Assembly (NCBI GenBank): GCA_003600225.1
Contig: QZFT01000023.1
Coordinates: 1 to 64,000 of the forward strand
DNA length: 64,000 nucleotides
Source: Pseudonocardiaceae bacterium YIM PH 21723
GTDB lineage: Bacteria > Actinomycetota > Actinomycetes > Mycobacteriales > Pseudonocardiaceae
Direction: 5' to 3'
A program made the translations under genes and the position numbers. How positions within the stretch are numbered: position 1 is the stretch's first letter; each line of letters opens with the position of its first letter. Positions 26,289-36,763 of this stretch are shown here, piece by piece. A model generated the notes under the pieces. It saw only the letters and a list, made by a program, of their open reading frames with translations, did no database searches and was not told the DNA's origin.

Positions 26289-26960
26289 TTAGCAGCCGGG
26301 TAGCGGGGCGAAGGTGTAGCCCTGGGCCACGAGCTGGGGCAGGGCCTTGGCCAGCGCCTCCGCTCCCTGTGCGCGGTCACCGCCACCATCATGCATCAGG
26401 ATCACGGCCCCCGGCTTCGCGGAGGACAACAGCGTATCCACGATCGCGTCGACTCCCGGATTCCGCCAGTCGCCGATGTCCACGTGCCACAGCTTGCTGG
26501 TCATCCCCCGCTGGTCGAGCGCCTTCTTCACCCGCGGATCGATCGCGCCGGTCGGCGGGCGCATGCACTTCCCGGTGGCGCCGACCGCCTGCAACTCCTT
26601 GGCGGTGTCGTCCAGTTCCCGGCTCAGCTCCTCGTCGCCGTCGTTGGTGAGGATCGTGTGATTCCACGAGTGGTTGGCGAGCACGTGTCCCTCGGCCAGG
26701 GTCTTCTTGGCCAGCTCGTGCCTGGATTCCAGGTTCCGGCCGACGAGGAAGAAGGTCGCCTTCGCGTTATTGGCCCGCAGCACGTCGAGGTACTTCTCCG
26801 TGTCGCCGCCGGGACCGTCGTCGAAGGTCAGGTACAGCACCCTGTCGCCGGAACCGGAGCCGGTGTCCGCGACCCGGTCGACCAGCTTCTCGGCGGTGGA
26901 ACAGCCCAGCAGCAGGATGCCGACGGTCAGCAGGGCGGGCACCAGGCGCAGCGATCTCAT
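26289..26960 (-). CDS. Polysaccharide deacetylase lipoprotein (NodB domain)
   Basis: A 223-residue carbohydrate esterase family 4 protein. The lipobox is LLLGC (Cys20). NodB motifs are TFDDGP with D47/D48, HSWNH for the metal histidines, RPPTGA and a late MHDGGGDR. Such enzymes remove N-acetyl groups from peptidoglycan or chitin-like polymers at the cell surface. The ATG at 26960 gives a compact signal peptide; an upstream ATG at 26993 is in frame and neither has a strong ribosome site. It stands alone. Confidence 0.9.
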   Translation of the reverse strand: MRSLRLVPALLTVGILLLGCSTAEKLVDRVADTGSGSGDRVLYLTFDDGPGGDTEKYLDVLRANNAKATFFLVGRNLESRHELAKKTLAEGHVLANHSWNHTILTNDGDEELSRELDDTAKELQAVGATGKCMRPPTGAIDPRVKKALDQRGMTSKLWHVDIGDWRNPGVDAIVDTLLSSAKPGAVILMHDGGGDRAQGAEALAKALPQLVAQGYTFAPLPGC

Positions 26961-27015
26961 GCGGACACCATCGGCCACCGATGTACCAGGCATGTCTTCA
27001 CTGGGTAATAAACCT

Positions 27016-27055
27016 GCTGAAGGTGGCTCCCCACGCAGAGGGAGCCACCTTCAGC
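27016..27055 (-). terminator. Terminator of the vapB-vapC pair
   Basis: Perfect 15-bp stem (27016-27030 with 27041-27055), 10-nt loop, immediately after the toxin stop codon at 27062. Confidence 0.85.
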
Positions 27056-27061
27056 ACTGTG

Positions 27062-27469
27062 TCAGGCCGCGACTCCCGGTGAGGCCACCGGCAGGCCGAT
27101 CTCATCAGCGGCGGCGAGGAGCTTGTGGTCATAGGCGACGAAGGCAATCAACCCACGCTTGGCGTGCATGCGTTTGGCGGACGTCAGATGGATCGCGTCC
27201 AACGCTCGGAGCCCGTGCGATTCACGACCGGCCTCATCGAGCAGGTCATAGGTCAATCTCACGGGGTCCAGTTCCGCAAGGACCCGCAGAGTGTTGTGGT
27301 GACTCTGCCCGGCGGAGAATCGCGTGGCGATCGGGAGCTCGGTCTTGGTGATGGCGCTACTGACCCGCTCCACGACCTGTCGTTCCGCCAGCCAGGCCTT
27401 CAGTGCCTCGCTCTCGGCTTCCTCAACGACCAACTTCACCAAGGCGGAGGTATCGAAGTAGATCACCAC
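27062..27469 (-). CDS. vapC: PIN-domain toxin, VapC family
   Basis: A 135-residue PIN-domain ribonuclease. It opens MVIYFDTSALVKL with the first metal-binding Asp at position 6; acidic residues follow around 17-18, in TKTEL, in RALDAIHL and in AYDHKL. VapC toxins cleave tRNA or rRNA and are held inactive by the cognate antitoxin. Its start lies 7 nt inside the antitoxin gene, the normal VapBC arrangement. The sequence looks intact. Confidence 0.9.
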   Translation of the reverse strand: MVIYFDTSALVKLVVEEAESEALKAWLAERQVVERVSSAITKTELPIATRFSAGQSHHNTLRVLAELDPVRLTYDLLDEAGRESHGLRALDAIHLTSAKRMHAKRGLIAFVAYDHKLLAAADEIGLPVASPGVAA

Positions 27470-27750
27470 CGGTCCTCCCGGGTAAGTTCCATGGCCTCCG
27501 CCGTGCTCATCCGAGTGGGACGGAGCACCGGTGGTTCGAGCATCGCGGTCCCATGCGGATTGTCTGCCTTGGTGATTACCCCCAGCGCCGCCAGGACATC
27601 GCGGGGTGTGACACCCGGCCGGAGGGCGAGCTGTGCGACCGCCATTCCGTCGACGCTGATCTCAATCGTTTCGCCTGCGAGGACGCGATCCATGTACTGA
27701 TGGATGTCGGCCGCCAGCTCATCGGGCGTGACGTGTTCCATGACTTTCAT
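27463..27750 (-). CDS. vapB: VapB-type antitoxin (Phd/YefM-like)
   Basis: A 95-residue antitoxin. The N-terminal DNA-binding/dimer part resembles Phd/YefM (DELAADIHQYMDRVLAGE, then a short ISVDG..VAQLAL hairpin). The C-terminal tail, rich in Thr, Glu and Arg, presumably wraps the toxin. Normally the pair represses its own promoter through this protein. The ATG at 27750 follows a ggtgga; a second ATG at 27741 is possible. Overlaps vapC by 7 nt. Confidence 0.85.
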   Translation of the reverse strand: MKVMEHVTPDELAADIHQYMDRVLAGETIEISVDGMAVAQLALRPGVTPRDVLAALGVITKADNPHGTAMLEPPVLRPTRMSTAEAMELTREDRW

Positions 27751-27861
27751 GATTCCACCGTCGGCCGGATCCGCGCAGCCGATAAACCACGCTGCGGCGA
27801 ACGGCTGATCACGCAGGTCAAGCGGCTTCCCGATTTTGTTTGCACCGGGGACAAGCAGGGT

Positions 27862-27888
27862 GAAGGGCCCCGGGACACGGGGCCCTTC
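27862..27888 (-). terminator. Terminator after ilvE
   Basis: Perfect 10-bp stem (27862-27871 with 27879-27888), 7-nt loop, 8 bp after the ilvE stop. Confidence 0.85.
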
Positions 27889-27895
27889 CCACGGT

Positions 27896-28999
<1,104 letters not shown>

Positions 29000-29111
29000 A
29001 GATGCACGGTAGCTCACCAGTGGAAACGCCAAAACCGACGTTCCGAAATTTGGACGTCCGACGGTCGGATGCGGGCGAGGATCACAGTGGATCCCCGCCC
29101 GCGCGCGGCTG

Positions 29112-29639
29112 CTAGCCGTCCGCGTTGACGCGGAAGTGCGCCTGGATCGGCTGCGGGCCCTGGTCGCCTTCGCAGTGCCGGTCGAACCGGGCCTGGACCG
29201 ACTTCACGTAGCCCTGGTCGTCCAGATCCAGCCTCTCCACGGTGAACTCACCGCGGTCGTGCGAGCAACCCAGACCAGCACGGATGACCTTCAATCCCGG
29301 CTCGGTGCTCTCGTACGGGCCACCGGTCGGCACGTCTCCGGTGGCCTGATAGGTCCGGCCGACCTCGAAGTGGTTGCCCTTGCCCGCCGTCAGCCAGATG
29401 GCGAAGCCATCCCGGCGGTCATCGCGAAAGTCATCCACGAATACCTTGACCACGCTGTTGGTGCCCAGCGCGTCGAAGGCGACCCGTGGGCCGGGTTCCC
29501 ACAGTCCGGCCTGATCCCGATGCACGTAAGCGAAGGCCTCGCCGGAGTCCGGGAGTGGCGGCAACTCGGCGGCGAGAGCCGGGGTGGCGGTCAACAGAAT
29601 GGCGGCGACGGCCGCGGGCAGAGCGATCTTCAGTCGCAT
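29112..29639 (-). CDS. Secreted protein of unknown function
   Basis: A 175-residue exported protein. The signal peptide [20 protein letters not shown] ends near ALAAEL, about residue 24. The mature domain is acidic, with [29 protein letters not shown] and two cysteines ([14 protein letters not shown]) likely to pair. Gagggg lies 8 nt before the ATG. A domain of about 150 residues of this build is common in exported actinobacterial proteins; no named family recognised. Confidence 0.75.
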   Translation of the reverse strand: MRLKIALPAAVAAILLTATPALAAELPPLPDSGEAFAYVHRDQAGLWEPGPRVAFDALGTNSVVKVFVDDFRDDRRDGFAIWLTAGKGNHFEVGRTYQATGDVPTGGPYESTEPGLKVIRAGLGCSHDRGEFTVERLDLDDQGYVKSVQARFDRHCEGDQGPQPIQAHFRVNADG

Positions 29640-29807
29640 ATCTCGTTCCCCTCAGTAGGACTGACGAATCCCATTCTGCACAGCCGGATCGGCCGGTGTT
29701 CACGGGTGAAACCGCTGGTCCGAACGCTGATTCAGAGTTGAGTAGTCCTACGCAGGCGGCACGCGGATCCGCTACGGATACTGTCGACGTCGACACTGGG
29801 GGTCGGA

Positions 29808-30092
29808 ATGTCCTTTACCCAACGGGATGCCGCCGAGTCGGGCTTCGGGTTGGTGTGGCTGGCCGGAATCGTGGCGACGCTCAAAGGAATCTGTTTCCTG
29901 CGCTGCCCGCCGCCCGGTTCGGCGCAGGGATGGTGGTGTGCGCTCGTGGTCGTCCTGCTCGTCGGGGTACCGGCGAGCATGGTGCGTCGCGGGCGGCGGG
30001 AAGAGGACACCCGGCTCTGGGTGACCGGGCTGATTCTGGGCGCCCTGGGCCTGCTACCGCTCTGGCTCGCGATCGAAGAGCTGCTCCGATGA
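29808..30092 (+). CDS. Small two- to three-helix membrane protein
   Basis: A 94-residue protein. The hydrophobic segments are about 13-32, 41-58 and 70-90, separated by the short basic loop RRGRREED. The first two cysteines (CFLRC) are close together. Ribosome site gggggtc lies 5 nt before the ATG. Divergent from the secreted protein at 29639 and convergent with gcvT. Function unknown. Confidence 0.65.
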   Translation: MSFTQRDAAESGFGLVWLAGIVATLKGICFLRCPPPGSAQGWWCALVVVLLVGVPASMVRRGRREEDTRLWVTGLILGALGLLPLWLAIEELLR

Positions 30093-30118
30093 CCGATCGG
30101 CGGGACATCGAACTGACG

Positions 30119-30153
30119 GTGGCCTTCAGCCGGTCAACCGGGCTGAAGGCCAC
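30119..30153. terminator. Bidirectional terminator between the small membrane protein and gcvT
   Basis: Perfect 13-bp stem (30119-30131 with 30141-30153) with a 9-nt loop in the 75-bp convergent gap. Confidence 0.85.
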
Positions 30154-30167
30154 CTTCAGAGCAGCGA

Positions 30168-31289
30168 CTACTTGGTCTTGGTGTCCACGAACGGCGGCTT
30201 CACGACCTCGCAGGCCAGCTTGCGACCGCGGACCTCCAGGGTCACCTGGTCGCCGAGTTCGACCCCGGCCTCGGTGTCGATCAGCGCAAGCGCGATGCCG
30301 GTCTTCAGGGTCGGCGAGAAGGTGCCGGAGGTGGTCTCCCCGATCTTCTCCCCCGCCGCGTTCAGCACGTCCATCTGCTCGCGGGGCACGCCACGCTCGA
30401 CGGCCCGCAGGCCGCGCAGCCGCCGCTTCGGGCCGTTGGCCTTCTCGGCGGTCAGGGCGTCGCGGCCCCAGAACGCGTCCTTCTTCCAGCCGACGGCCCA
30501 CGTGGAACCGGCCTGCACCGGGCTGATCTCCAGGGACAGGTCGTGGCCGTGCAGCGGGTAGCCCATCTCGGTGCGCAGGGTGTCCCGCGCGCCGAGGCCG
30601 GCCGGGCGGCCGCCGAAGGAGGCGGCGGCTTCGGCGAGGGCGTCCCACAGGGCGCGGGCCTCGTCCCACTTGGGGAGCAGCTCGTAGCCGTGCTCGCCGG
30701 TGTAGCCGGTGCGGCACACGCGGACCGTGTAGCCGTTCCAATCTGCGTCGGCGTAGGCCATGTACTCCATGTCGCTGGGCAGGCCCAGCTTGTCCAGCAC
30801 ATCGCCCGACTTCGGGCCCTGCACGGCGATGACCGCGTAGTCGCGGTGCTGGCCGGTGACGGTGATGCCCTCGGGAGCGGCGGCCTGCAGCAGGCGCACG
30901 ACCTCGGCGGTGTTCGCCGCGTTCGGGACCAGGAAGACCTCGTCCTCGCTGACCAGGTAGGCGATCAGGTCGTCGACCACACCACCGTTCTCGGCACAGC
31001 ACAGCGTGTACTGGGCCTTACCGGGGGCGATCTTGCCCAGGTCAGCGGTCAGGCAGGAGTTCACGAACGCCGCCGCACCGGGGCCGGTCACCAGGGCCTT
31101 GCCCAGGTGCGAGACGTCGAAGATGCCGACCGCCTCGCGGACCGCGGTGTGTTCGGCGACGACACCGCCGCCGGAGTACTGGATGGGCATCTGCCAGCCG
31201 CCGAACGGCGCCCAGGTCGGGCCGAGGGCCTCGTGAGCCTCGTGCAGCGGACTGGTCAGGAGGGCGTCATTGCCGGGTGTCTGCGTCAC
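30168..31289 (-). CDS. gcvT: Aminomethyltransferase (glycine cleavage T protein)
   Basis: A 373-residue T protein. It takes the aminomethyl group from the H protein, releases ammonia and makes methylene-tetrahydrofolate. Present are [51 protein letters not shown] and [19 protein letters not shown], all diagnostic. The GTG at 31289 starts 23 nt inside the upstream permease gene and has taacgt 8 nt before it, so it may be leaderless; the open frame beyond is inside the permease. Rv2211c equivalent. Confidence 0.93.
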   Translation of the reverse strand: MTQTPGNDALLTSPLHEAHEALGPTWAPFGGWQMPIQYSGGGVVAEHTAVREAVGIFDVSHLGKALVTGPGAAAFVNSCLTADLGKIAPGKAQYTLCCAENGGVVDDLIAYLVSEDEVFLVPNAANTAEVVRLLQAAAPEGITVTGQHRDYAVIAVQGPKSGDVLDKLGLPSDMEYMAYADADWNGYTVRVCRTGYTGEHGYELLPKWDEARALWDALAEAAASFGGRPAGLGARDTLRTEMGYPLHGHDLSLEISPVQAGSTWAVGWKKDAFWGRDALTAEKANGPKRRLRGLRAVERGVPREQMDVLNAAGEKIGETTSGTFSPTLKTGIALALIDTEAGVELGDQVTLEVRGRKLACEVVKPPFVDTKTK

Positions 31290-32547
31290 GGATGGGCACG
31301 TTACCTGGCGAGGGCGCGCCGCCGTCACCACCGAACCTGGCGTACAGGCCGAGCGCCGCGGAGGCGCCACCCACCAGGGCCACCACCGACAGCAGCGTCC
31401 AGCCGGGCAGGCACATGCACAGGAGCACGGAAAACGCCATGCCGGCGCAGGCCGCGCGCAGTGGCCAGGTGCCGCCATCGTCCATCAGCAGCACCCGGGT
31501 GGACGCGCTGGAGAAGGCGTAGTGGGCGAAGACACAGGCTGCCGCCAGCGGAATCGCCTGGGCCGGAGTCAGCAGCAGCACGCCGATCGCGGCGAGGGCT
31601 CCGACGATCACGTCCACCGCGGGCCGCGCCCGGTCCCGGGACAGGCCGACGGGCAGATCCCGGCCGGCGGCCATGGACACCGCCGTGCGATGCATACCGC
31701 CGAGCGTCAGCACCGCGGCCATGCCCAGTCCGACCACGGCGGCGGCGCTGGCCGCCGGGGCGAACGCGGAGGCGTCGGCGGCGCCCAGCACATCGCGGAG
31801 CGGGGTGGCGGAGACCGCCAGCCGTCCGCTGCCCAGCTGGTGCAGCAGCACGAAGCCGAGCAGCAGGTACATGCCCAGCGCGGTCAGCACCAGCAGCGGG
31901 ATGGCGATGCCGGAGGACCGACCGCCCTCGGCGAGTTCGGCCCGGCTCGGCGCGGTCATCCGGTCGAAGCCGAGGAAGACGAAGAACAGCGAGGCGGCCG
32001 CCGCGGTGAAGCCGTTCACCGAGTCCGCGCCGGTCGTCCCGGCAACGGGCACCGCCTGCGGGGGCGGGGCGATCGCCAGTCCGGTGATCACGATGAGTGA
32101 CAACACCACCAGGACGAAGACCACTCCGATGGTGAGCACGCGGCGGGACAGCCGCAGCCCGGCGGCGGCGAAAACGGTCACCAGACCCACGAACACCAGG
32201 GCCACCGGAATCCGGTGCCCGGGCAGCAGATAGTCCGCGCAGGTACCCGCCAGGGCCGCCACGGCAGCCGCGGATCCGGCCAGCTGGGCGGTACTCGCGA
32301 ACCGGGCGGGCCACGCGCCCAGATGCTCCCGCACGCAGGGATACGAGGTTCCCGCGCCCGGGTAGGCGACGGCCTGACTGGCCGACACGCTCACGCAGCA
32401 CAAGGCTGCGATCGCGGGCAGCACCATGGCGACCAGGAACCACCGGCCACTCCCGGCTACCGCCGGGGCGAAGCCGGTGAACAATCCGGCACCCAACATG
32501 CCCGCAAGACCCAGGGCGATCGAGGAGAACACACGCTGTGTCACCAC
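31267..32547 (-). CDS. APC-superfamily amino acid permease
   Basis: A 426-residue membrane protein with about twelve hydrophobic helices. It carries the APC opening [20 protein letters not shown] and [16 protein letters not shown], which matches the amphipathic loop of basic or neutral amino-acid permeases. Helix unwinding glycines (GLAGMLGAG) are in helix 1. Start uncertain: GTG codons at 32547 and 32544 and a TTG at 32580 are possible and none has a clear ribosome site. Its 3' end overlaps gcvT. Divergent from pepA. Confidence 0.85.
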   Translation of the reverse strand: MVTQRVFSSIALGLAGMLGAGLFTGFAPAVAGSGRWFLVAMVLPAIAALCCVSVSASQAVAYPGAGTSYPCVREHLGAWPARFASTAQLAGSAAAVAALAGTCADYLLPGHRIPVALVFVGLVTVFAAAGLRLSRRVLTIGVVFVLVVLSLIVITGLAIAPPPQAVPVAGTTGADSVNGFTAAAASLFFVFLGFDRMTAPSRAELAEGGRSSGIAIPLLVLTALGMYLLLGFVLLHQLGSGRLAVSATPLRDVLGAADASAFAPAASAAAVVGLGMAAVLTLGGMHRTAVSMAAGRDLPVGLSRDRARPAVDVIVGALAAIGVLLLTPAQAIPLAAACVFAHYAFSSASTRVLLMDDGGTWPLRAACAGMAFSVLLCMCLPGWTLLSVVALVGGASAALGLYARFGGDGGAPSPGNVPIRDADTRQ

Positions 32548-32731
32548 TACACGGTGACAGATCACCGACAGTGAGGCCAACGAGGCATCCGGAGCGCAAC
32601 CGAAAAGCTATAGCAAGGTGTGCAGTGGTATCCCCTGTAGTACGGCGATTAGCATTCCGAACCATCACAGCGCCGGGCTGGGGCTGGTTTCGACTGGGGC
32701 GAGAACGAAGCAGTTTGAATAGGAGATCCAG

Positions 32732-34225
32732 GTGACTCTGTCACTCACCGATACGGAAGCGGGCGCGATCGCGGCCGACGCGATCATCATTGGCACCGTG
32801 GCCGGGGGTGATTCCGTCCGCCTGGTAGCGGGTTCCGCCGCAGTGGACGCCATCGACGCCGCCTACGAGGGCAAGCTGGCCGACCTGCTCGGCACCCTCG
32901 GCGCGACCGGTGCGGCCGACGAGGTCGTCAAGCTGCCCACCGGCGGCAAGCTGTCCGCGCCGATCCTGGTCGCCGCGGGCCTGGGCAAGCCGGGCGCCGA
33001 GGACGGCGTCACCGCCGAACAGGTGCGCAAGGCCTCCGGTGCGGCGGTGCGCTCGCTGAACGGCCTGACCAAGGCGGTCAACACCCTCGCGCAGCTGGAC
33101 TTGACCGCGGCGGCCGAGGGCTCGCTGCTGGGCCGCTACCAGTTCACCAGCTACCGCAGCGAGCCGGGCAAGCCCGCGGTCGGGGCGGTGGAACTGGTCG
33201 TCGGCGACGCCAAGGACGCCGAGGCCAAGTCGGCCGTCGACCGGGCCACGGCGGTGGCCGAGGCCGTCGCCACCACCCGCGACTTCGTGAACACCCCGCC
33301 GAACGACCTGTTCCCGGCGAGCTTCGCGGCCAAAGCCGTCGAGCTGGCCGAGGCGGCCGGGCTGACCACCGAGGTGCTCGACGAGAACGCCCTCGAAGCG
33401 GGCGGCTTCGGCGGCATCCTGGGCGTCGGCGGCGGTTCCTCCCGCAAGCCGCGCCTGGTCCGGCTGACCTACACGCCGAAGCAGTCCGCGAAGAAGGTCG
33501 CGCTGGTCGGCAAGGGCATCACCTTCGACACCGGCGGCATCTCCATCAAGCCCGCGTCGGGCATGGAGGAGATGACCATGGACATGGCCGGTGCGGCCAC
33601 CATGATCGCCACCGTGGTCGCGGCGGCCAAGCTGCAGCTGGACGTCGCCGTCACCGCGACCGTGCCGATGGCGGAGAACATGCCGTCGTCCACCGCGTAC
33701 CGGCCGGGTGACGTGCTGTCCCACTACGGCGGCAAGACCGTCGAGGTGGTCAACACCGACGCCGAGGGCAGGCTGATCCTGGCCGACGCCATCGTGCGGG
33801 CATGCGAGGACGAGCCGGACTACCTGATCGAGGCGTCCACGCTGACCGGTGCGGCCGTCGTCGCGCTGGGCACCAAGACCGGTGCGGTGATGGGTTCCGA
33901 CGAGCTGCGGGACCGGATCGTCGCCCGCGCCGGTGACGCCGGCGAGTCGATGTGGCCGATGCCGCTGCCCGAGGACATCCGGGCGGACCTGGACTCCCGG
34001 CTGGCGGACATCACCAACTCACTGCCGCACCGCTGGGGCGGCATGCTCGCCGCGGGCCTGTACCTGAAGGAGTTCGTGGCCGAGGGCGTGCCGTGGGCTC
34101 ACCTGGACATCGCGGGCCCGGCGTACAACAGCAAGGGCGCGTACGGCTACGTGACCAAGGGCGGCACCGGCGTCGCGGTCCGCACGCTGCTGGCGACCCT
34201 CGAGGACATCGCCACCAACGGCTGA
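32732..34225 (+). CDS. pepA: Leucyl aminopeptidase (M17 family)
   Basis: A 497-residue cytosolic aminopeptidase that trims N-terminal residues from peptides, using two zinc or manganese ions. The catalytic domain shows VGKGITFDTGGISIKP, MDMAGAATMI and the family signature NTDAEGRL. Length matches the family. The GTG at 32732 has aggag 8 nt upstream. Corresponds to Rv2213. A tandem repeat and palindromic element D follow. Confidence 0.95.
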   Translation: MTLSLTDTEAGAIAADAIIIGTVAGGDSVRLVAGSAAVDAIDAAYEGKLADLLGTLGATGAADEVVKLPTGGKLSAPILVAAGLGKPGAEDGVTAEQVRKASGAAVRSLNGLTKAVNTLAQLDLTAAAEGSLLGRYQFTSYRSEPGKPAVGAVELVVGDAKDAEAKSAVDRATAVAEAVATTRDFVNTPPNDLFPASFAAKAVELAEAAGLTTEVLDENALEAGGFGGILGVGGGSSRKPRLVRLTYTPKQSAKKVALVGKGITFDTGGISIKPASGMEEMTMDMAGAATMIATVVAAAKLQLDVAVTATVPMAENMPSSTAYRPGDVLSHYGGKTVEVVNTDAEGRLILADAIVRACEDEPDYLIEASTLTGAAVVALGTKTGAVMGSDELRDRIVARAGDAGESMWPMPLPEDIRADLDSRLADITNSLPHRWGGMLAAGLYLKEFVAEGVPWAHLDIAGPAYNSKGAYGYVTKGGTGVAVRTLLATLEDIATNG

Positions 34226-34237
34226 TCCTATCGAGTA

Positions 34238-34329
34238 AGGGGCACCCACACTGCGTTCAGCGCAGCATGGGTGCCCCTCACTGCGTCCAACGCCGGTTGG
34301 GTGCCCCTTACTGCGTTCGGGGGTTGGGT
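34238..34329 (+). repeat. 30-bp tandem repeat with a terminator-like hairpin after pepA
   Basis: Two and a half units of 30 bp start at 34250, 34280 and 34310, each opening actgcgt(t/c)c; the first two end gggtgcccct. The upstream strand aggggcaccca (34238-34248) can pair with tgggtgcccct of unit 1 (34268-34278) or unit 2 (34298-34308), giving alternative 11-bp hairpins. It probably terminates pepA transcription. Confidence 0.75.
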
Positions 34330-34772
34330 CTGGGTGGTCGGCGAAAGAGGGCTTTGGAGGAGGAGACGGGCTGTGCCGCCTGTCTTTCCTGCCGGCGTGT
34401 TGAGTGGGGGCACGCCGGTCTGGCAGTCGGGGCCGCTGCGCGGGGCTTTTCAAGATCATGGGCGGATTAGTCGCGTTAGATGCGACTAATGCGCCCATGA
34501 TCGTGAGAAATCCGGGCGACACGGTGTCGAAATAGCGCAACACGCCGTAGCATCCCACGATGTGGACGTCCACTGTGGACAGTAGGTAAATGAAGGACGC
34601 CTTCAGTGCGCTCAAGTAAACGATGGCGTCCTTCAGGTCCCCCGCGGAAGCGGCCCATCCCACCAGAAAGGCGTGCCCCTACCCAACACGCAGGCAGGAA
34701 AGACGCGGCCCCAGCCCGTCTCCCCCTCCAAAGCCATCCTTCGCCGAAAGGCCAGACCCAGCCCCGGCCGAC
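34320..34772. repeat. Large palindromic intergenic element, copy D
   Basis: About 450 bp. The left arm is 34320-34443 and the right arm about 34637-34771, inverted copies with the family landmarks. The centre has a 21-bp stem with one mismatch (34454-34474 with 34482-34502), whose 7-nt loop gttagat is identical to copy A. The 34-nt conserved motif (34514-34547), gtccactgtggac (34568-34580) and two gaaggacgccttca-like hairpins follow. It fills the gap between pepA and the gene ending at 34777. Confidence 0.9.
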
Positions 34773-34776
34773 AGAC

Positions 34777-35100
34777 CTAGGCCTCGCCCCGTTTCCGGAG
34801 CGCGTTCTGCCGCGCGGTGTAGTCCCGCATGCGTTGCGGGTAACCCATCAGGTTGGTGTCGTAGACCGGGATGCCCAGTTTCTGCCCGAGCCGGTAGGCG
34901 TCGGCGGGCGCGGAGATCCGCCGCCGGGTCCACTCCCCGTCGTGAGCGATGAGCACCACGGTGGTTTCCGTCACCGCCGTCTTCGGCTCCACGTATGCCT
35001 CGACGCCGTGCCGCTCGCGCGCCCAGGACTCCAGGTGCGCGGTATCGTAAACAGGCCTGCCACCTGCGCCTTTACCACGAAACCGGTCGAAGAAGCCCAT
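34777..35100 (-). CDS. Conserved actinobacterial protein of unknown function
   Basis: A 107-residue soluble protein beginning MGFFDRFRGKGAGG and containing TTVVLIAHDGEWTRRR, PADAYRLGQKLGIPVYDTNL and MGYPQRMRDY. The order is suggestive of a small alpha/beta domain. The ATG at 35100 has gggagg 8 nt upstream; the frame from 35142 is less likely. It is divergent from lpd and its right end abuts element D. Confidence 0.75.
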   Translation of the reverse strand: MGFFDRFRGKGAGGRPVYDTAHLESWARERHGVEAYVEPKTAVTETTVVLIAHDGEWTRRRISAPADAYRLGQKLGIPVYDTNLMGYPQRMRDYTARQNALRKRGEA

Positions 35101-35347
35101 TCGGAGCACCTCCCGTGTGCCATTGGGAATACAACGCTCCACCCAGCCGTTTTTCTCCCGGACCCGATGATCGTGACCGCTCCGCAGCCGAACTGAGCAC
35201 CACCGGGGCGGTAACGGTGTCCAAAGGCACTGGCCCGCGTCGCCATACCCACCGTAATGGTGACAAGATGGCGGGTGGGACCCCCTGCGGTCCCCTACGA
35301 ACCTGAAGTTGAACCAACGACGCCAACAACCTCAGTAGGAGATTCAC

Positions 35348-36718
35348 GTGACCGACACCTCCGCCGATCTTGTGATCCTTGGCGGCGGCTCCGGCGGCTA
35401 CGCCTGCGCGCTGCGCGCGGCGAAGCTCGGCCAGTCCGTTGTCCTGATCGAAAAGGACAAGCTCGGGGGAACCTGCCTCCACCGTGGCTGCATCCCCACC
35501 AAGGCTCTGCTGCACGCTGCCGAGGTCGCGGACTCCGCTCGCGAGGGTGACCAGTTCGGTGTGAAGTCCTCCCTTGAGGGCATCGACATCAACGGCGTGA
35601 ACTCCTACAAGGACACCGTGGTCTCCGGCCTGTACAAGGGCCTGGCCGGCCTGGTGAAGCACGGCGGCATCAACCTGGTCGAGGGCACCGGCCGCTTCGT
35701 CGGCGGCACCACCGTCGAGGTGAACGGCACCCGCTACACCGGCAAGAACCTGGTCCTGGCGACCGGTTCCTACGCCAAGTCGATCCCCGGTCTGGAGATC
35801 GGCGGCCGGATCCTGACCAGCGACCAGGCCCTGACCCTGGACTTCATCCCGAACAAGGTCGTCGTCCTGGGCGGCGGCGTCATCGGCGTGGAGTTCGCCT
35901 CCGTGTGGAAGTCCTTCGGCGCCGAAGTGACCATCGTCGAGGCCCTCCCCCGCCTGGTTCCCGCCGAGGACGAGTTCGCCTCGAAGCACGTCGAGCGCGC
36001 CTTCCGCAAGCGTGGCATCAAGTTCAAGACCGGTGTCCGGTTCGCCGGCGCCACGCAGTCGGACTCCGGCGTCACCGTCTCCCTGGAGAACGGCGAGCAG
36101 CTCGAGGCCGACCTGCTGCTGGTCGCCATCGGCCGTGGCCCGAGCACCGCGAACCTCGGTTACGAGGAGGCCGGCCTGAACATGGACCGCGGCTTCGTCC
36201 TCACCGATGAGAAGCTGCGGACCAACCTCCCGAACGTGTTCGCCGTCGGCGACATCGTTCCCGGCCTGCAGCTGGCCCACCGCGGCTTCCAGCAGGGCAT
36301 CCTGGTCGCGGAGGAGATCGCGGGCCTCAACCCGCGGCCGATCGACGAGGCGGGCATCCCGCGCGTCACCTACTGCGAGCCGGAGGTCGCCTCCGTCGGA
36401 CTCACCGAGGCCCAGGCCAAGGAGAAGTACGGCGAGGTGCAGACCATCACCTACGACTTGGCCGGTAACGGCAAGTCCCAGATCCTGAAGACCAAGGGCG
36501 CGATCAAGCTGGTCAAGGCAACCGACGGCCCGGTCGTCGGCGTGCACATGGTCGGCAGCCGCGTCGGCGAGCTGATCGGTGAAGGTCAGCTGATCTACAA
36601 CTGGGAAGCGTACGCGGATGACGTGGCGCCCCTGATCCACGCCCACCCCACGCAGAACGAGGCCCTCGGCGAGGCTTTCCTGGCTCTGGCCGGCAAGCCG
36701 CTGCACGCCCACGGCTGA
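35348..36718 (+). CDS. lpdA: Dihydrolipoyl dehydrogenase (E3)
   Basis: A 456-residue flavoprotein disulfide reductase that reoxidises dihydrolipoamide in 2-oxoacid dehydrogenase complexes and the glycine cleavage system. FAD-binding GGGSGGYACALRAA is near the start. The redox disulfide is C43-C48 in GGTCLHRGC, NAD-binding GGGVIGVEFAS sits mid-protein, and the C-terminal active-site HAHPTQNEALGEAF carries the catalytic His-Glu pair. GTG start with aggag 8 nt before. Followed 45 bp later by sucB, likely as one operon. Confidence 0.95.
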   Translation: MTDTSADLVILGGGSGGYACALRAAKLGQSVVLIEKDKLGGTCLHRGCIPTKALLHAAEVADSAREGDQFGVKSSLEGIDINGVNSYKDTVVSGLYKGLAGLVKHGGINLVEGTGRFVGGTTVEVNGTRYTGKNLVLATGSYAKSIPGLEIGGRILTSDQALTLDFIPNKVVVLGGGVIGVEFASVWKSFGAEVTIVEALPRLVPAEDEFASKHVERAFRKRGIKFKTGVRFAGATQSDSGVTVSLENGEQLEADLLLVAIGRGPSTANLGYEEAGLNMDRGFVLTDEKLRTNLPNVFAVGDIVPGLQLAHRGFQQGILVAEEIAGLNPRPIDEAGIPRVTYCEPEVASVGLTEAQAKEKYGEVQTITYDLAGNGKSQILKTKGAIKLVKATDGPVVGVHMVGSRVGELIGEGQLIYNWEAYADDVAPLIHAHPTQNEALGEAFLALAGKPLHAHG

Positions 36719-36763
36719 TCGCGCGGGAAATCCGAACGCAGAGTACGCAAGGAGTTTTGGAGA

